Shown: positions 46,661-61,190 of the stretch, one piece after another
How the letters are laid out: every line of letters begins with the position of its first letter
Position numbering within the stretch: the stretch's first letter is position 1
Source: Antedon mediterranea
Lineage: Eukaryota; Echinodermata; Crinoidea; Comatulida; Antedonidae
Length of the DNA: 64,000 bases
Assembly: GCF_964355755.1 (NCBI RefSeq)
Contig: NC_092675.1
Coordinates: 27,196,412-27,260,411, forward strand
Reading direction: 5' to 3'
Made by a program: the position numbers and the translations under genes
The notes under the pieces: model-generated
Told to the model about the DNA's origin: nothing
The model's database searches: none
The model's input: the letters and a program-made list of their open reading frames with translations, nothing else

Positions 46661-47252
46661 CCTTATCTTGATATCAGTTTAATCTAGCTAAGTCAATTGT
46701 TCACAGTATATTCCTTATGGCCAGGAATCGATGTGGTTATGTTTTCACGGTGCGCAATAAAAAATTACGCGGTCAACGCACGATTTAACGAAATCACGTT
46801 TGTAATCATATCTTCACAACCATGAATCACAATTAAATAAAATTTGGTACTCATAAATTTCAGGGCATAAATCATCATATGGCAATAAAATTACGTGCGT
46901 AGCGCATGTAACGCATGCGTACGCGCGCTTAAAATTTTCAAAATTTATTTTCGATGAAATAAGAGTACGTTTCAGGCAATTTTAAGCGTTTACAAAATTG
47001 CCATGAATGCGCAGATTTTTGCGCACGCACTGCGCGTTAAATGTTATTGCGTAAATATAAAGACAGTTGCGACAAATGCAAAATACTTAAAATAAACAGA
47101 TAATTTAATTAGTTTTCCTGGAAATTTTAACTGTGATATGTGCAAGTTTGGCCCTGATGTCAGTAGAACTCGCCTGCAAGTTGCAATTATGTTCAAAAGT
47201 GATATCACCCTACCAAAAACACCATTTGAGTGATATTATTATTTTTTTAAAG

Positions 47253-47357
47253 ATGGAAAACATAGGAAATTTTCTAGCAGCATGTGAGAGGTATGGAGTT
47301 TCAAAGAAAGATTTGTTTCAGACAGTAGACCTCTATGACAATCACAATATGGCTCGG
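47253..47357 (+). CDS. duplicated exon 4 (cassette copy 1)
   Basis: 105 nt, open, phase 0; MENIGNFLAACERYGVSKK, differing from B at a few residues (S for A, H for Q, R for Q at the end). Splice sites kept. Confidence 0.8.
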
Positions 47358-47400
47358 GTAAGATGAAGCATAGGGCTACTTTTTTAAAAGCATAGAATCT

Positions 47401-47735
47401 TAATAACAAAGATGTATTGTTCCCCTAAAACATGACAAATGAAGAATAATAAAATCATATTTTGAATAGGCCATTTCTTAGGTTTTATTAAGTTTAAATT
47501 CCCCAAAAAAAGAAATTAAAATATATTGCTTTCACTTACTGTATAAAAAGACAAAACAAATTCAACCTTAAAAAACACCAATTAGACTTTTTTTTTAGGG
47601 GTGGGGGGGGGGGGGGTAAATTATTTTTAGGTACAAAAAATTATTTTTTAATGTTTTGGTCAAAGAGAATAATTATTTATGTGACATCAAAATGATAATA
47701 TTCAGCATTTTTTTACAGGGTACAATATATCTTAA
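47401..47735. mobile_element. TTAAAGATGTATTG-family MITE in intron 4, copy 1
   Basis: Ends caaagatgtattgttcccct and agggtacaatatatcttaa are inverted; interior ggtcaaagagaataa and g-run. Also present at the matching place in gene B, so insertion predates the duplication. Confidence 0.65.
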
Positions 47736-47837
47736 TGTTTTTCTAGTTTTTAAATGTCAAGAATTATAAAGATAAGAACAATATTTATGAAAATCGTAGT
47801 GACACGGTAGTATTAACAATGTGTTTGTTAAATGTAG

Positions 47838-48068
<231 letters not shown>

Positions 48069-48934
48069 TGTAAATGATAAAATACTAGAGTAGCTTTCAA
48101 ATACTGTAAATCGTTGTAATGTTTTTATTTTACTAAATGATTTGAAATTAACATTATAGGTTTATTCTGGGCCGGTGGATGATAATAACGTAATACGTGC
48201 ACATTTTAGCACGAATGAGTAAATTTATGTTTTGGGTGATTCAGAAAAATTATTTATCAATTATGTAGTTTCTCATATTTCCATCATGTATTTTGATAAT
48301 TATGTGTTTCTATGTACGTGCATATGAGATTTTAGATTAAGTAGCCCAGCTGACGCTTGTCCTGATATGTGGCATGATGGTAAAACGAATAAAAAATAAC
48401 TGAACAGCTAATTATGTGGCTTCTGATTTGAAATTCGGGGATTATTGGATAATTAGGTTAATCAACATTGAACCAGAATTACCAACAAAACTAACAATTT
48501 GTTTAGCTCAAGGCTTATTTTTCATCTAGACCTGCTTTACATTCAAATTAACTTATTGTGATTGGATTTTATGATTTGTCCAATGACTTATACAAGCTAC
48601 AATTAATCCTTAGACCATGTCCTATATTTTTTATTTAAATGCATTCTGATTACCTCTAACAATGGGACGTGACATATACGATTATAGATAATCCACAAAG
48701 AAGATTATATCTCCCTGTTTAATCTATTTTCCATGATTGATCGTGACTATACTTCTGTTTTACATACAGAATCTATAATAGCCAATCAAATACTGAGCTT
48801 GCAGGTGTCGTCATATACTTGTTAAGTGACAGAAACAACAAAAGCTGGTAAAAAGACTATTAGTAGAGGCTAACAGTAGCATAGTAACATTATAATTATA
48901 TTGTAATTGTTATTACAACCAAGCAAAACTAACC

Positions 48935-51110
<2,176 letters not shown>

Positions 51111-51624
51111 TTTAAATGATAAAATACTAGAGTAGCTTTCAAATACTGTAAATCGTTGTAATGTTTTTATTTTACTAAATGATTTCAAATTAACATTATA
51201 GGTTTATTCTGGGCCGGTGGATGATAATAACGTAATACGTGCACATTGTAGGACAAATGATTAAATTTATGTTTTGGGTGATTCAGAAAAATTATTTAGA
51301 AATTATGTAGTTTCTCATATTTCCATCATGTATTTTGATAATTATGTGGGTCTATGGCACGATGTACGTGCATATGAGATTTTAGATTAAGTAGCCCAGC
51401 TGACGCTTGTCCTCCTGATGTGTGGCATGATGATAAAACGAATAAAAAATAACTGAACAGCTAATTATGTGACTTCTGATTTGAAATTCGGGGATTATTG
51501 GATAATTATGTTAATCAACATTGAACCAGAATTACCAACAAAACTAACAATTTGTTTAGCTCAAGGCTTATCTTTCATCTAAACCTGCTTTACATTCAAA
51601 TTAACTTATTGTGATTGGATTTAG

Positions 51625-51815
51625 TCCTTTGACCATGTCCTATATTTTTCATTTAAATGCATTCTGATTACCTCTAACAATGGGACGTGACCTATACGAT
51701 TATAGATAATCCAGAAAGAAGAGTCCTTTGACCTGTTCTATATTTTTCATTTAAATGCATTCTGATTACCTCTAACAATGGGACGTGACCTATACGATTA
51801 TAGATAGTCCAGAAA
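51625..51815. repeat. tandem repeat, two units of about 96 bp, downstream of B
   Basis: Each unit runs from tcctttgacc through cattctgattacctctaaca and gacctatacgattatagat to ccagaaagaag. Only one unit is present in the other cassette copy, so this arose after the duplication. Confidence 0.85.
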
Positions 51816-51865
51816 GAAGATTATATCTCCCTGTTTAATCTATTTTCAATGATTGATCGTGACTA

Positions 51866-52770
51866 TAAAACATTTTTATATTGCCTTGTTGAACACTGCT
51901 ACACTAGTTGGGTAAAACAAGACTAAAAGCAGTTTAGTTGCCTACAAATTAACCAACCTACTGCGCCTTGGGACTGCTGAGATAACTGCAAATGTAAGAA
52001 ACATGTAACTAGAAAGCCACTCCGAGAGTGCATACCTCCGCCTACTGTAAAATTCTCCTACATAAGATTTCTCCGGTAAAAAAAAAATATATATATATAT
52101 ATTTGTGTGTGTCTTAATGCTGTTTGTGATTTAGGCTAATTTCACTACAAGCATGTGTATGCGAGTTTGGTGTAATGGTTATGTAACAAGCCTTTCAATT
52201 AACAATAGCTTCAGTTGATTAACAATAAAACAGCAACGCGAAAATCAAACGAGTGAATTTGAAAAGAAATAGGTTTTTTAAACTACTCGCATCAAAAAAC
52301 GTCCACATTAAATCAAATTATGTTTTAAAATTACAAATCACAAATTATAACTCTTGCCTCTTGTACAAAAATGAAGTTTTTTGGACAAGTAATTCTCGAG
52401 AAAATGCAATTTCAGTTTACTTGTTACTTTAAGATTGCTCGCCGGCTTTTGAAAAATTCTGTCCTATCTTTTAACACTATAGCAGGTCTGAAAAGTATAC
52501 TAAAAAGTGGTCCAGAATTAGGACCACGGTCCCAAATGGTCCCTAAATTTAATGGAATGGTCCTTGACCACATATCTATCATTTTGATAAAGATCTTGTA
52601 ATTACTTTTTGAGTAAACCTGCTAACATAACAAACGATGTAACAACGCAACTGTTGAGTGTAGACGTGTTGTAAAACCGCTCCCGTCCTCCTCCTCGGCG
52701 CCAAGCTAGTTTTTATTATTTTTCAGAGTTATTTAAGCTTATTTAAGCTTTGGAAATTTATGAAGACAAA
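51866..52770. other. spacer without recognised gene
   Basis: A+T-rich, a short TA run at about 52087-52100. No exon 1 or 2 of relic C was found. A phrase with ggtccagaattaggaccacg and cccaaatggtccctaaatt near 52508 looks repetitive but unclassified. Confidence 0.4.
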
Positions 52771-53614
52771 ATGAATAACAAAAAGGATAAAAAGCCTGAA
52801 AGAAAGTATCAAAGAAATAAAGAAGTAGAAGAAACAACTAATACTACCACTGGAATTGGGAGATAAAGGTGAACAAATATTATGCAAATTAAGTAAGCTG
52901 GACAACATAGAAGACCTTTTACAAGGTATTGCAACCAGGTTGTCTACTATAGAAGAAAAACAAAAGCAATTGGAAAAGGATCAGAATGAAATCAAGGACA
53001 TTACTAACCAACTCGAGGCAGGAGTTAACACTTTAATAAGCGATCTAGATGAAACTAAAAGTAAAGTTGAAAATTGTGTCAACAAGATACACTACTGAAG
53101 CTAGAAAAAAGGTAGATGATTTGGAAAACAGATCTAGGCGAAATAATATTATTCTATGGGGTTTGAGTGAAGGCTTGGAAAACTCTTTGGACTGTACTGA
53201 AGTATTTTTAGATATAGTTAAATCGCTTTTAAAAATTGATGAAGAAATAGAAGTTAACGAGCGCATCGTAGCCACATGGGAAAATTAGCCTCTGCTGCAG
53301 CCGCTACCAGATCATCGCCACGCCCTATACATGTAAAACTCTTTCGGTACACGGACAGGGAACTAGTTCTTCGCTCAGCGCCGAAAGCATTGAAAGGTAA
53401 ATATTACCATGAAAACACGTTGTTTATTACCGTATCCGCTTCAGTTAAGGCGGATAGGGCAAAACTAAGAGCTGATTTAATTAAAATACGAAAAAGAGGA
53501 CAGTTTGCTATAATCTCATTTAGGCCTACTGTTCCAGCATACATGTTAATAAAGGGTACCGATGGTAAACTAAAGAGAGTGTACCCTAATGAAGTAAGTG
53601 AGACCAAGAAGTAG
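52771..53614 (+). pseudogene. L1-like LINE ORF1 relic
   Basis: Short frames in order 52771-52863, 52856-53098, 53049-53288 and 53276-53614 together read as an L1-type ORF1 protein: a Lys-rich start, a coiled coil (RLSTIEEKQKQLEKDQNEI), an RRM-like part starting VDDLENRSRRNNIILWGLSE, and a C-terminal domain with HVKLFRYTDRELVLRSAPKA. At least three frameshifts separate them. ORF1p binds LINE RNA. No matching ORF2 follows. Confidence 0.7.
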
Positions 53615-54026
53615 ACTTAACATATACTGTACTGAGATTAATTTTTGTTGGCGTTGAGAGGACTACCGTGTTTCCACTCTTTGTATAGAAGAAGAAATAA
53701 ACTATTTTTTTTCTTTTAATGACGTTTTTGAAAAAATGTATTTGTGTATTTATTTTAGTCTTTATTTCAGTTGAGCTTACGTTACTTTAGTTAGTTATGC
53801 CAGTAACCTGGTGGTATGCAGGATTTTATAGATTCCTATCTTGAAGAAAACCTTTACATTAATTTAAATATAATAATAAAAGTGTGAAAAATGCAGTAAC
53901 ACCGTCTGCATTTAATGCGTCTTACAGCACTGTGTCTTCAAGTCTGATGTATATATAGTACTGAACTGAGTCTTAAAGAGCTAGTGTCAGTATCTATATT
54001 TTCAAAGTATCAACAATTTCAAAACC

Positions 54027-54321
54027 TTAAAGATGTATTTTGCCCCTGAAATGTTTTGTTTGTTTTGAATATGCCATTTTAATGTCACATAATAATTATC
54101 CACTTTGACCAAAATTGAATCGGAAAAAATTTAAAATTGAAATTTAATTTAAAGCAAACAATGGTCAAATTTATTTCATTTATTTTTTGTCATTTTATAA
54201 GTGAAAACATTTTTTTTTTTGCTACGTAAGTGATTAACTTTAAAACTACAAAATAACATATTCAAAGTCTGATTTAATTAATCTTAATTGTTCATGTTTG
54301 TGAGGGACAATACACCTTTAA
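54027..54321. mobile_element. TTAAAGATGTATTG-family MITE, 295 bp
   Basis: Starts ttaaagatgtattttgcccc and ends gagggacaatacacctttaa, inverted. Interior tccactttgaccaaaattg resembles the 61191 and intron 4 copies. Confidence 0.75.
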
Positions 54322-54493
54322 CTAGCCCTTTCTTCCTGTATGATAGGATACGTTAGGCAGATTCAGTGCACATCTTTAGTTTATAAGCATAAAATCCCAG
54401 TTTTTGAATGTCACAGTTACTGATGATATTCGACTACAGTCACTAGATACACTAGATTTTATACCGTACTTTTCGAATTGATGTTTTTCTCAG

Positions 54494-55283
54494 AGTCATA
54501 AACACTTTACAACCAGGAAGTGTAAAAGTTTACGAAACCAAAATGGCTTTTAAAATGGTGAGTTTTCTATGTATTTCAAAATAAGTAATTATACAAAGTA
54601 GAACCTTATCAACAACTAAAACCATGTGTCTACTATAAAATAAAATTGGTGAAAACGCCATACATTTCTTTACAAAATACTGAACACGATTCGAAATTAT
54701 AATTTCTGGAAAATGTTTGCTCTTCTATCTTCGGAACTTTTCGAGAGCTTCATTTTTAATGTGTGTTCGTAATCTAATTCCATTATTAAATCATTGCAGT
54801 AAAAGGTTTGTTTTTGTATGTTCTTTTTTAAAGATGAACAACAACAACAGAAGCATGTGGGAGGTATGGAGTTGCAAAGATAGATTTGTTCCAGACAGTA
54901 GACCTCTATGAGAATCAAAATATGGCCCAGGTAAGATTAGACATACGTTTTCAATATATAGATTTCTAAGACATGAATCGGATTGTCCAGTTGTTGTAGT
55001 TTTTGTTACGTAAACACAAACACCTTAAACGATAATAACCAAGACTGTAATGTGAATTGTAGCATTAACACTGTGTACTAAGACCATGAGAAATTTTTAA
55101 AAGCATTTTGATACAGTATTGTGTTTAGAAACTGCAATTACTCCTATAAACAACGCAAAAATTAATAAACTACAATTGCTTTTATAGGTTGTCAACGGTA
55201 TACTAGCACTTTCAAGATGTGGATCCGAAGAGGCTGTAGAGAAAAGCACCTCGCAGTCTGCACGAAATCTTTATGGATTTTAG
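54494..55283 (+). pseudogene. transgelin-like relic C (exons 3-5)
   Basis: Exon 3 at 54494-54557 is intact (VINTLQPGSVKVYETKMAFK). Exon 4 at 54834-54930 is 8 nt short; its start matches in one frame and its end (YGVAKIDLFQTVDLYENQNM) in another. Exon 5 at 55188-55283 begins VVNGILALSR, has lost most of its linker, and stops at LYGF. Splice sites are kept. Exons 1 and 2 were not found. Third member of the tandem cluster. Confidence 0.75.
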
Positions 55284-55507
55284 TAGACAAACAGAAAAAA
55301 AAAGAAACTTTATATGGAAAAATAGAGTACATGGAAAATAAAATCATCATTAAATCATTAAAACATTTATTATTACAATATATATTATTAGTTATTATTA
55401 TTAAAACATACATCAATTACATCATATGGCTTTTTTTATTAGTTAAAAATAATAATTCCGATTTAAAAAACCACTCTAACATCAAAATTTACCCAAACAT
55501 TGTTATG

Positions 55508-56327
55508 TGAAGAATCTGCTTTACAATATTTATCAACGATCTGCCTCAATCAGTTAAGTCACCTCTTTTTTTGTTTGCTGATGATTCAAAGACATACAAA
55601 GCTGTTGATTCAGACATAGATGCTCTTGATTTTCAGGCGGACATTGATATGCTGTATAAATGGTCAGTAAAGTGGCAGTTGCCCTTTAATATTAATAAAT
55701 CTAAGGTTATGCATCTCGGTAAAAAAATCCTTGAACACAACATACTTTATGGGAACAGGTTCAGATAGAATTCAGTTAGGAGTTGTTACTCAGATGAGAG
55801 ATCTTGGTGTTTTAGTTGACAATAAATTGAATTTTCATGATCATATCGTTGAAGTTGTTAAAAAGGCTAACTCTAGACTTGGTTTAATTAAGAAAACCTT
55901 TGAATATTTAGACAGTCATTTAGTGTCTATCCTTTATAAATCAATGGTTAGACCGATTTTAGAATATTCTGGTACGGCTTGTCTTCTTCAGTTTGTTGGT
56001 GATTCAATTCTCTTAGAAAAAGTTCAGCAAAGAGCCACAAAACTTGCTGTTGAAATTAAAACTCAACCATATAGTGACCGCATGAAATTTATGAAACTGC
56101 CATCATTAGCATTTCGAAGAAAGAGATCTTGCTGCTTACAGATTTTTAGAATGATACAAAAGTATGATAATGTTAATCCGGGTGTCTTTTTTGAATTAGC
56201 ACCATCTACTTTAACTAGAGGCCACAATTTTAAAATTAACAAAGTTCATAGTAAATCGAAACACAGACAGAAATTCTTTTCAATATCTGCAGTAAATGAT
56301 TGGAATAGTTTGCCATATCATATATAG
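55508..56327 (+). pseudogene. CR1/Jockey-like LINE reverse transcriptase fragment
   Basis: From FTIFINDLPQSVKSPLFLFA with the FADD active site at about 55580, through WSVKWQLPFNINKSKVMHLG, then after a frameshift near 55735 RDLGVLVDNKLNFHDHI and WNSLPYHI at the end. Upstream RT motifs are absent, so the copy is 5'-truncated and inactive. Different lineage from the minus-strand LINE at 30.8-34.8 kb. Confidence 0.8.
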
Positions 56328-56373
56328 TCCAGGAGTATTAGACTTTGAGGTAGAAATAAATATGCTAAAGCTG

Positions 56374-59117
56374 AATTTTTCAGGATAGGTCTCTAATGTT
56401 GTCTGAAACAACATACTAAAAGTCCCCGGGTTTCCCCGTTGTGCTTCAACCCGATTGGGCCATTTTTCAAAATGGCGGCCATCTTAAAATTATTTACCAT
56501 ATGCTGACAACCAGTAGGTGTAAGTAAACAATCTTGGTGTCAAAATACTCAGAAGACCAATATTTATATTCACTGTAATGAACAAGTTTAACAAAAAATG
56601 GTCAGAAATGCCTGTTTTGACCTTTGACCCTAAATTTGGATTATCTCAATATCTCATCAACGACTGGCCGTAGAGACTTCAAAGTTGTCCCAAATTATTC
56701 AGAATGCCCAACTTTCTATTCACTTTAATGAAAAAAAAAACCAAATTCCTTTAGAAACCTTCTATTTTGACCTTTGAACTATTGACCTAGACATATTTTA
56801 ATTTTATAGACATCTTAGTGATCGATAGGAGTACACAAGCAAAATTGGTGTCAAAATACTCAGAAGACCCATATTTATATTCATTATAATGGAAAAGTTT
56901 TTAAAAAAATGACCGAAAATGCATGTTTTGAACTTTGACCCTAAATTTGCATTATCTCAATATCTCATCAACGACTGGCCGTAGAGACTTCAAATTTGTC
57001 CCAAATTATTCGGAATGCCCAACTTTCTATTCACTTTAATGAAAGAAAAATACAAAATTCCTTGAAAAACCTTCTATTTTGACCTTTGAACCCTTGATCT
57101 GGTCATATTTTATACCAAAATTGTATAGAAATCTTGGTGATCGATAGGAATACATAAGGGAATTTGGTGTCAAAATACTCAAAAACACCCATGTTTCTGT
57201 TTACTCTTATAGAAATAATGTACTAAATGCGATTGAAAGTGTTTTGACCTTTGACCTTAATCATCATCATACCTGTATAAACCGACAATATAGCCCGTGC
57301 TCTCCAGAGGGAGGGCTTAGATGCAAAAAGTTAAATTTAAGTTGACATAAAGATAGACAGAATCTAACAATTCATCAGTATGGCCATTGCCATGAGAGGT
57401 AAAATTCATTCCAAATTGCTCAGATGCTAAACAAACAAACCAAGCCCCAATTTTAAACTATATATATGATACATTTTACTGTCTGTTTGGGCTTTAGCCT
57501 GTTTTCCCTTTTTTTATTCATTAGTAACGAAACAAATTTTATTATTTATTTAGTCTTGAAATATTAAGGTTAGAAATTAGTCCTCCAAAAAATGCCACGC
57601 CTTCTCTATATGGCTAATGTCCATGTTTAAACTTTGGAGCTACACCAATTCTGAAATGTTTCCTCATCGGCAGTGCCATTTAATATATAGCAGAGACCAC
57701 TACTGGTTGATTTGACACACACTTATTGGTAAAATTGGGTTTTTTTTCAATTGAGCTGCACTATTACATTTCTTTGTGTATATAGGTCTGGAGTACATAA
57801 TTCATCTAACATTTTTTAAATTGTCTAAAATTGCACACTGTACATAGTCACACACCCAACCATTTATCAAGGTCTCAGTCTAAGTCTCATTTTAGGCTCT
57901 AGTCATACCCATGCAATTTAATTTTAAACGAATTATTGCATTTATCTTTAAAATGTGAACATTTTTCTCTGTTTTTTTTTTTCTAATCAAAATTCTCTAA
58001 AAATCGAAAATACTTCAGGACTATATGATGGTTAATAAAATAAGGGCATGAAAATCTGTTGAAGACCATAACAACTTTACAGTGACAATTTCTTTATAAT
58101 CCATCTTGATAGATTTGTAAGAGTTTCATATTGTATTTTATTATTTAGGTGATTTGTCAAATGACACATTGTGACCCTTTGATACCTGAAATTATGGCCT
58201 CATATCTATATTGATGAATATTATTATTCGTCCATCGGACATTTTTTCTAGGCTGTTTCAGATAAATTTGGCATCTCATGGCATGATGAATGGTATGATA
58301 TGTCCATCATGCTATTTGGGGCTTAAATTATTAAATTATAATGTAGTGATTAAAGTCAAAGGTAAAAAAAATGGGTGTTTTGGAATATTTTGACAACAAA
58401 TTCGCTTATGTATTCCTATCGATCACCAAGATTTCTTTATAATTATGATATAAAATATTGTATTGGCCAGATCAATAGTTCAAATGGCAAAATAGGTGGT
58501 TTCTAAAGGCTTTTAGTATTTTTCTTTAACTACAGTGAATAGAGAGTTGGGCACACTGCTTAATTTAGGACAATTTTGAAGTCTACGGCCAGCAGTTGAT
58601 GCGGTATTGAGATAACCCAAATTTAGGGTCAAAGTTATAAATTTTGAAACCTATTTTGTATCCTATCGATCACCAAGATGTCTATAAAAATAAATATGCC
58701 TACGTCAATAGTTCAAAGGTCAAAATAGAAGGTTTCTAAAGGTTTTTGGTATTTTTCTTTCATTAAAGTAAATAGAAAGTTGGACATTTTGAATAATTTG
58801 GGACAATTTTGAACTCTCTACGGCCAGTCGTTGATGAGATATTGAGATAATCCAAATTTATGGTCAAAGGTCAAAACAGGCATTTCCGGTCATTTTTTTT
58901 AAAACTTCTTTATTACAGTGAATATAAATATTGGTCTTCTGAGTATTTTGACACCAAAATTGTTTACTTACACCTACTGGTTGTCAAAATATGGTAAATA
59001 ATGTTAAGATGGCCGCCATTTTGAAAAATGGCCCAATCAGGTTGAAGCACACCGGGGAAACCCGGGGACTTTTAGTATGTTGTTCCAGACAACATTAGGG
59101 ACCTATCCTGAAAAATT
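56374..59117. mobile_element. 2.7-kb long-armed foldback element
   Basis: The outer word aatttttcaggataggtc and the following ctaatgttgtctg, aacaacatactaaaagtccc and cgggtttccccg are mirrored at the right end. Arms continue inverted for about 700-850 bases and include the phrase atggcggccat near each end. Inside the arms a unit of about 310 bp (with aacgactggccgtagagact and cccaactttctattcacttt) is repeated. The centre (about 57.3-58.4 kb) is A+T-rich and non-coding. No target-site duplication found. Starts about 50 bases after the RT fragment. Confidence 0.8.
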
Positions 59118-61190
59118 AAACCCATCTTGAAACACACTGGAAAACCCACAACCTAAAGTTTGAGCCATATAACCAATGTTCAAAGAGGGACTCACAAACC
59201 ATAACAGGTTTATAGAGTCTAAAGGTCAAGGTAAATCAAGGAAAATAACATATGATTATAATGGAATAATGTTTTGAATTTACTCAGGCTAATAAAGAAA
59301 TAATTTCATAGGCCTATACATGGCTGCAGTCGCGTGCACAAATTTGAGTTATTGTTTACCCACCGACCGACATAGTGAGCTAGAGGCACGCGACTAAAAC
59401 GGGAATTTGTTTTATCTAAATTGAAAAAAAGTAGCAACGACTAGGTACAAACGATTTAACACATCAATTAAATCATTTATAAAATGTCTTTTTATTTGAA
59501 AAAAAAATATTAAAATAATTCCGATTTAAAAAGTATAGGCCTACCAACAATTTTTTTTATGTTAAGAACAATAGAACTAACAATAACATATGATTATCTA
59601 TATATAAATTATGGTTAATTCTGACATAGGCGAGCACAATGCAAAAACTTCGGTATCTCCGCTTTGGATACCTACTTTATCTATCTCAGATGTACCGCGA
59701 AACGTAGATTTGATACCATTAGTTTTTACATCGACGCTATTGTTCCATATTTCTATCTTAGGAAGATATTATAAAGGGTTTTATAAGAAATTTTCTGATT
59801 TCAATCGGTAAATTTTAACTCTACGCGCGGTAGAAGTAATTTCCGGGTTCACGGAAGGTGTTGGTTTCAACCAGGGAGTTGTAAAACAACTACCTGTTTC
59901 AACTAAGTTGGCCGTTGGTGCTTGGTGGCGATAGCCATTTTGTTTTTTTTGTTTTTTATTTTCGGACCGCGCGTGTGAAGGTATAGTAGTACATAAAGAT
60001 CAAATTAAATACATTCATGAAACATAGGAGTAAATTGTGGGAAATAATTATATAAAATTACATTACATCGAGAGAATTGATGATAAGAGCTTTTGTTTTG
60101 AAATCGAATGAAACCCCGATAGCCGAGTTGTTGAGTAAGCTGCCAGGACTTTATGTATAGGCCTACTGTGCGCTATGTGTCCCGTCCGGACTTCTGCCCA
60201 TGTTGCAAGCCGTCTAAATGTCTTCCTTCTTAGGCCACTGTGTCGCGGAATAATGTATTAATTATACCAATTATGATGGTATTTATTTGAATAGACGCCC
60301 GGAACACCCCCCCCCCCCCCAATAAAACATCAGTTAAAATAATTATCTCGCTACTCAGCCCACCCCCCCCCCCCCCTCCTCTACCCCAAATACATCTAAT
60401 AAACGCCCATCCACATTTATACACACAATATTTCATTATATTTATAACACAATTATACACTATTTAGTAGATTTCTTCGGACTGTTTTACAATTTACCAA
60501 GCATTTGCTATTCTTTTTACCACTTTTCATATCTACAATAAACACTATACGCATAAAACGCTATTAATCATCTAAGACATTTAGGTTAGTGAGTACGTTT
60601 AGTCTTACGAATATCAAAAGCATTTAAATAATGGTAACCGACCGAAATTGTCCAGGCCAGAATGTCCTTCTAAAATTGTTTGCGTCCCGAGACATTATCA
60701 TTCCGATAACCATCGTCTACACTTCCTAGAGGGGGAGCGAGCGAAGCGAGCTCACTCTCTAGTAAATGGAATTTAGCCTACATGATATTATAATGGAATA
60801 GGAATTTTGGTTTTATTTAAATGAAAAAAAAACAAAGGACCAGGTACAAATGAGGGTACCTCGAAACAGACTTCACATAATAATGTTACACTTTCACTTA
60901 CAATACTGTTGCGAATCTCTCCTAAATGTCATTGTCATGTCACTCTCTCTGCCCTGTCCACAATTGTGGCTGTGTGTGAACTATTTGGAACTCCCTACTC
61001 ATTTCGAAAAATTATCTTGGTTATTTAAAGTGGACACGAACATTTGTGTACACCTCACTTTTTTGTAAGAAAGATTTCTTGTTTGGTATTTAAATTTGAA
61101 ATAGATAAGTCAAGGACCCGGAACGTGGAGGTTATAAACAACAATACACATTATGATTATAATGAAAACAGGGACTTATGTGTTTTTTAT
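59118..61190. other. repeat-rich spacer
   Basis: No gene recognised. Contains a GTCGCGTGG arm (59320-59400), two poly-C runs (about 60306-60322 and 60362-60377), a gagcgagcgaagcgagc word at 60737 that also occurs in the hAT element, and dispersed copies of a roughly 100-bp phrase (aaggacccggaacgtggagg) near 61110 and 63770. Confidence 0.5.
59320..59400. mobile_element. single arm, GTCGCGTGG family, inverted
   Basis: ctgcagtcgcgtgc, then gtttacccaccgaccgacat and agtgagctagaggcacgcga; inverse of the arm at 49143-49240. Confidence 0.6.

Larger units (their letters stand above)
44977..47052. other. paralog A introns and spacer
   Basis: Apart from the broken exon 4 at 45574 no coding segment was recognised. 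Contains a single arm of the GTCGCGTGG family at 46570-46660, followed by a stretch rich in gcgcatg/tacgcgc words near 46900-46935. Confidence 0.5.

Noticed and set aside
55217-55510. 97-codon plus frame, basic then hydrophobic
   Set aside because: Starts inside relic exon 5c in the wrong frame and runs through A+T-rich DNA.
59611-59811. 66-codon plus-strand frame
   Set aside because: No recognisable domain, no splice context, A+T-rich surroundings; likely chance.
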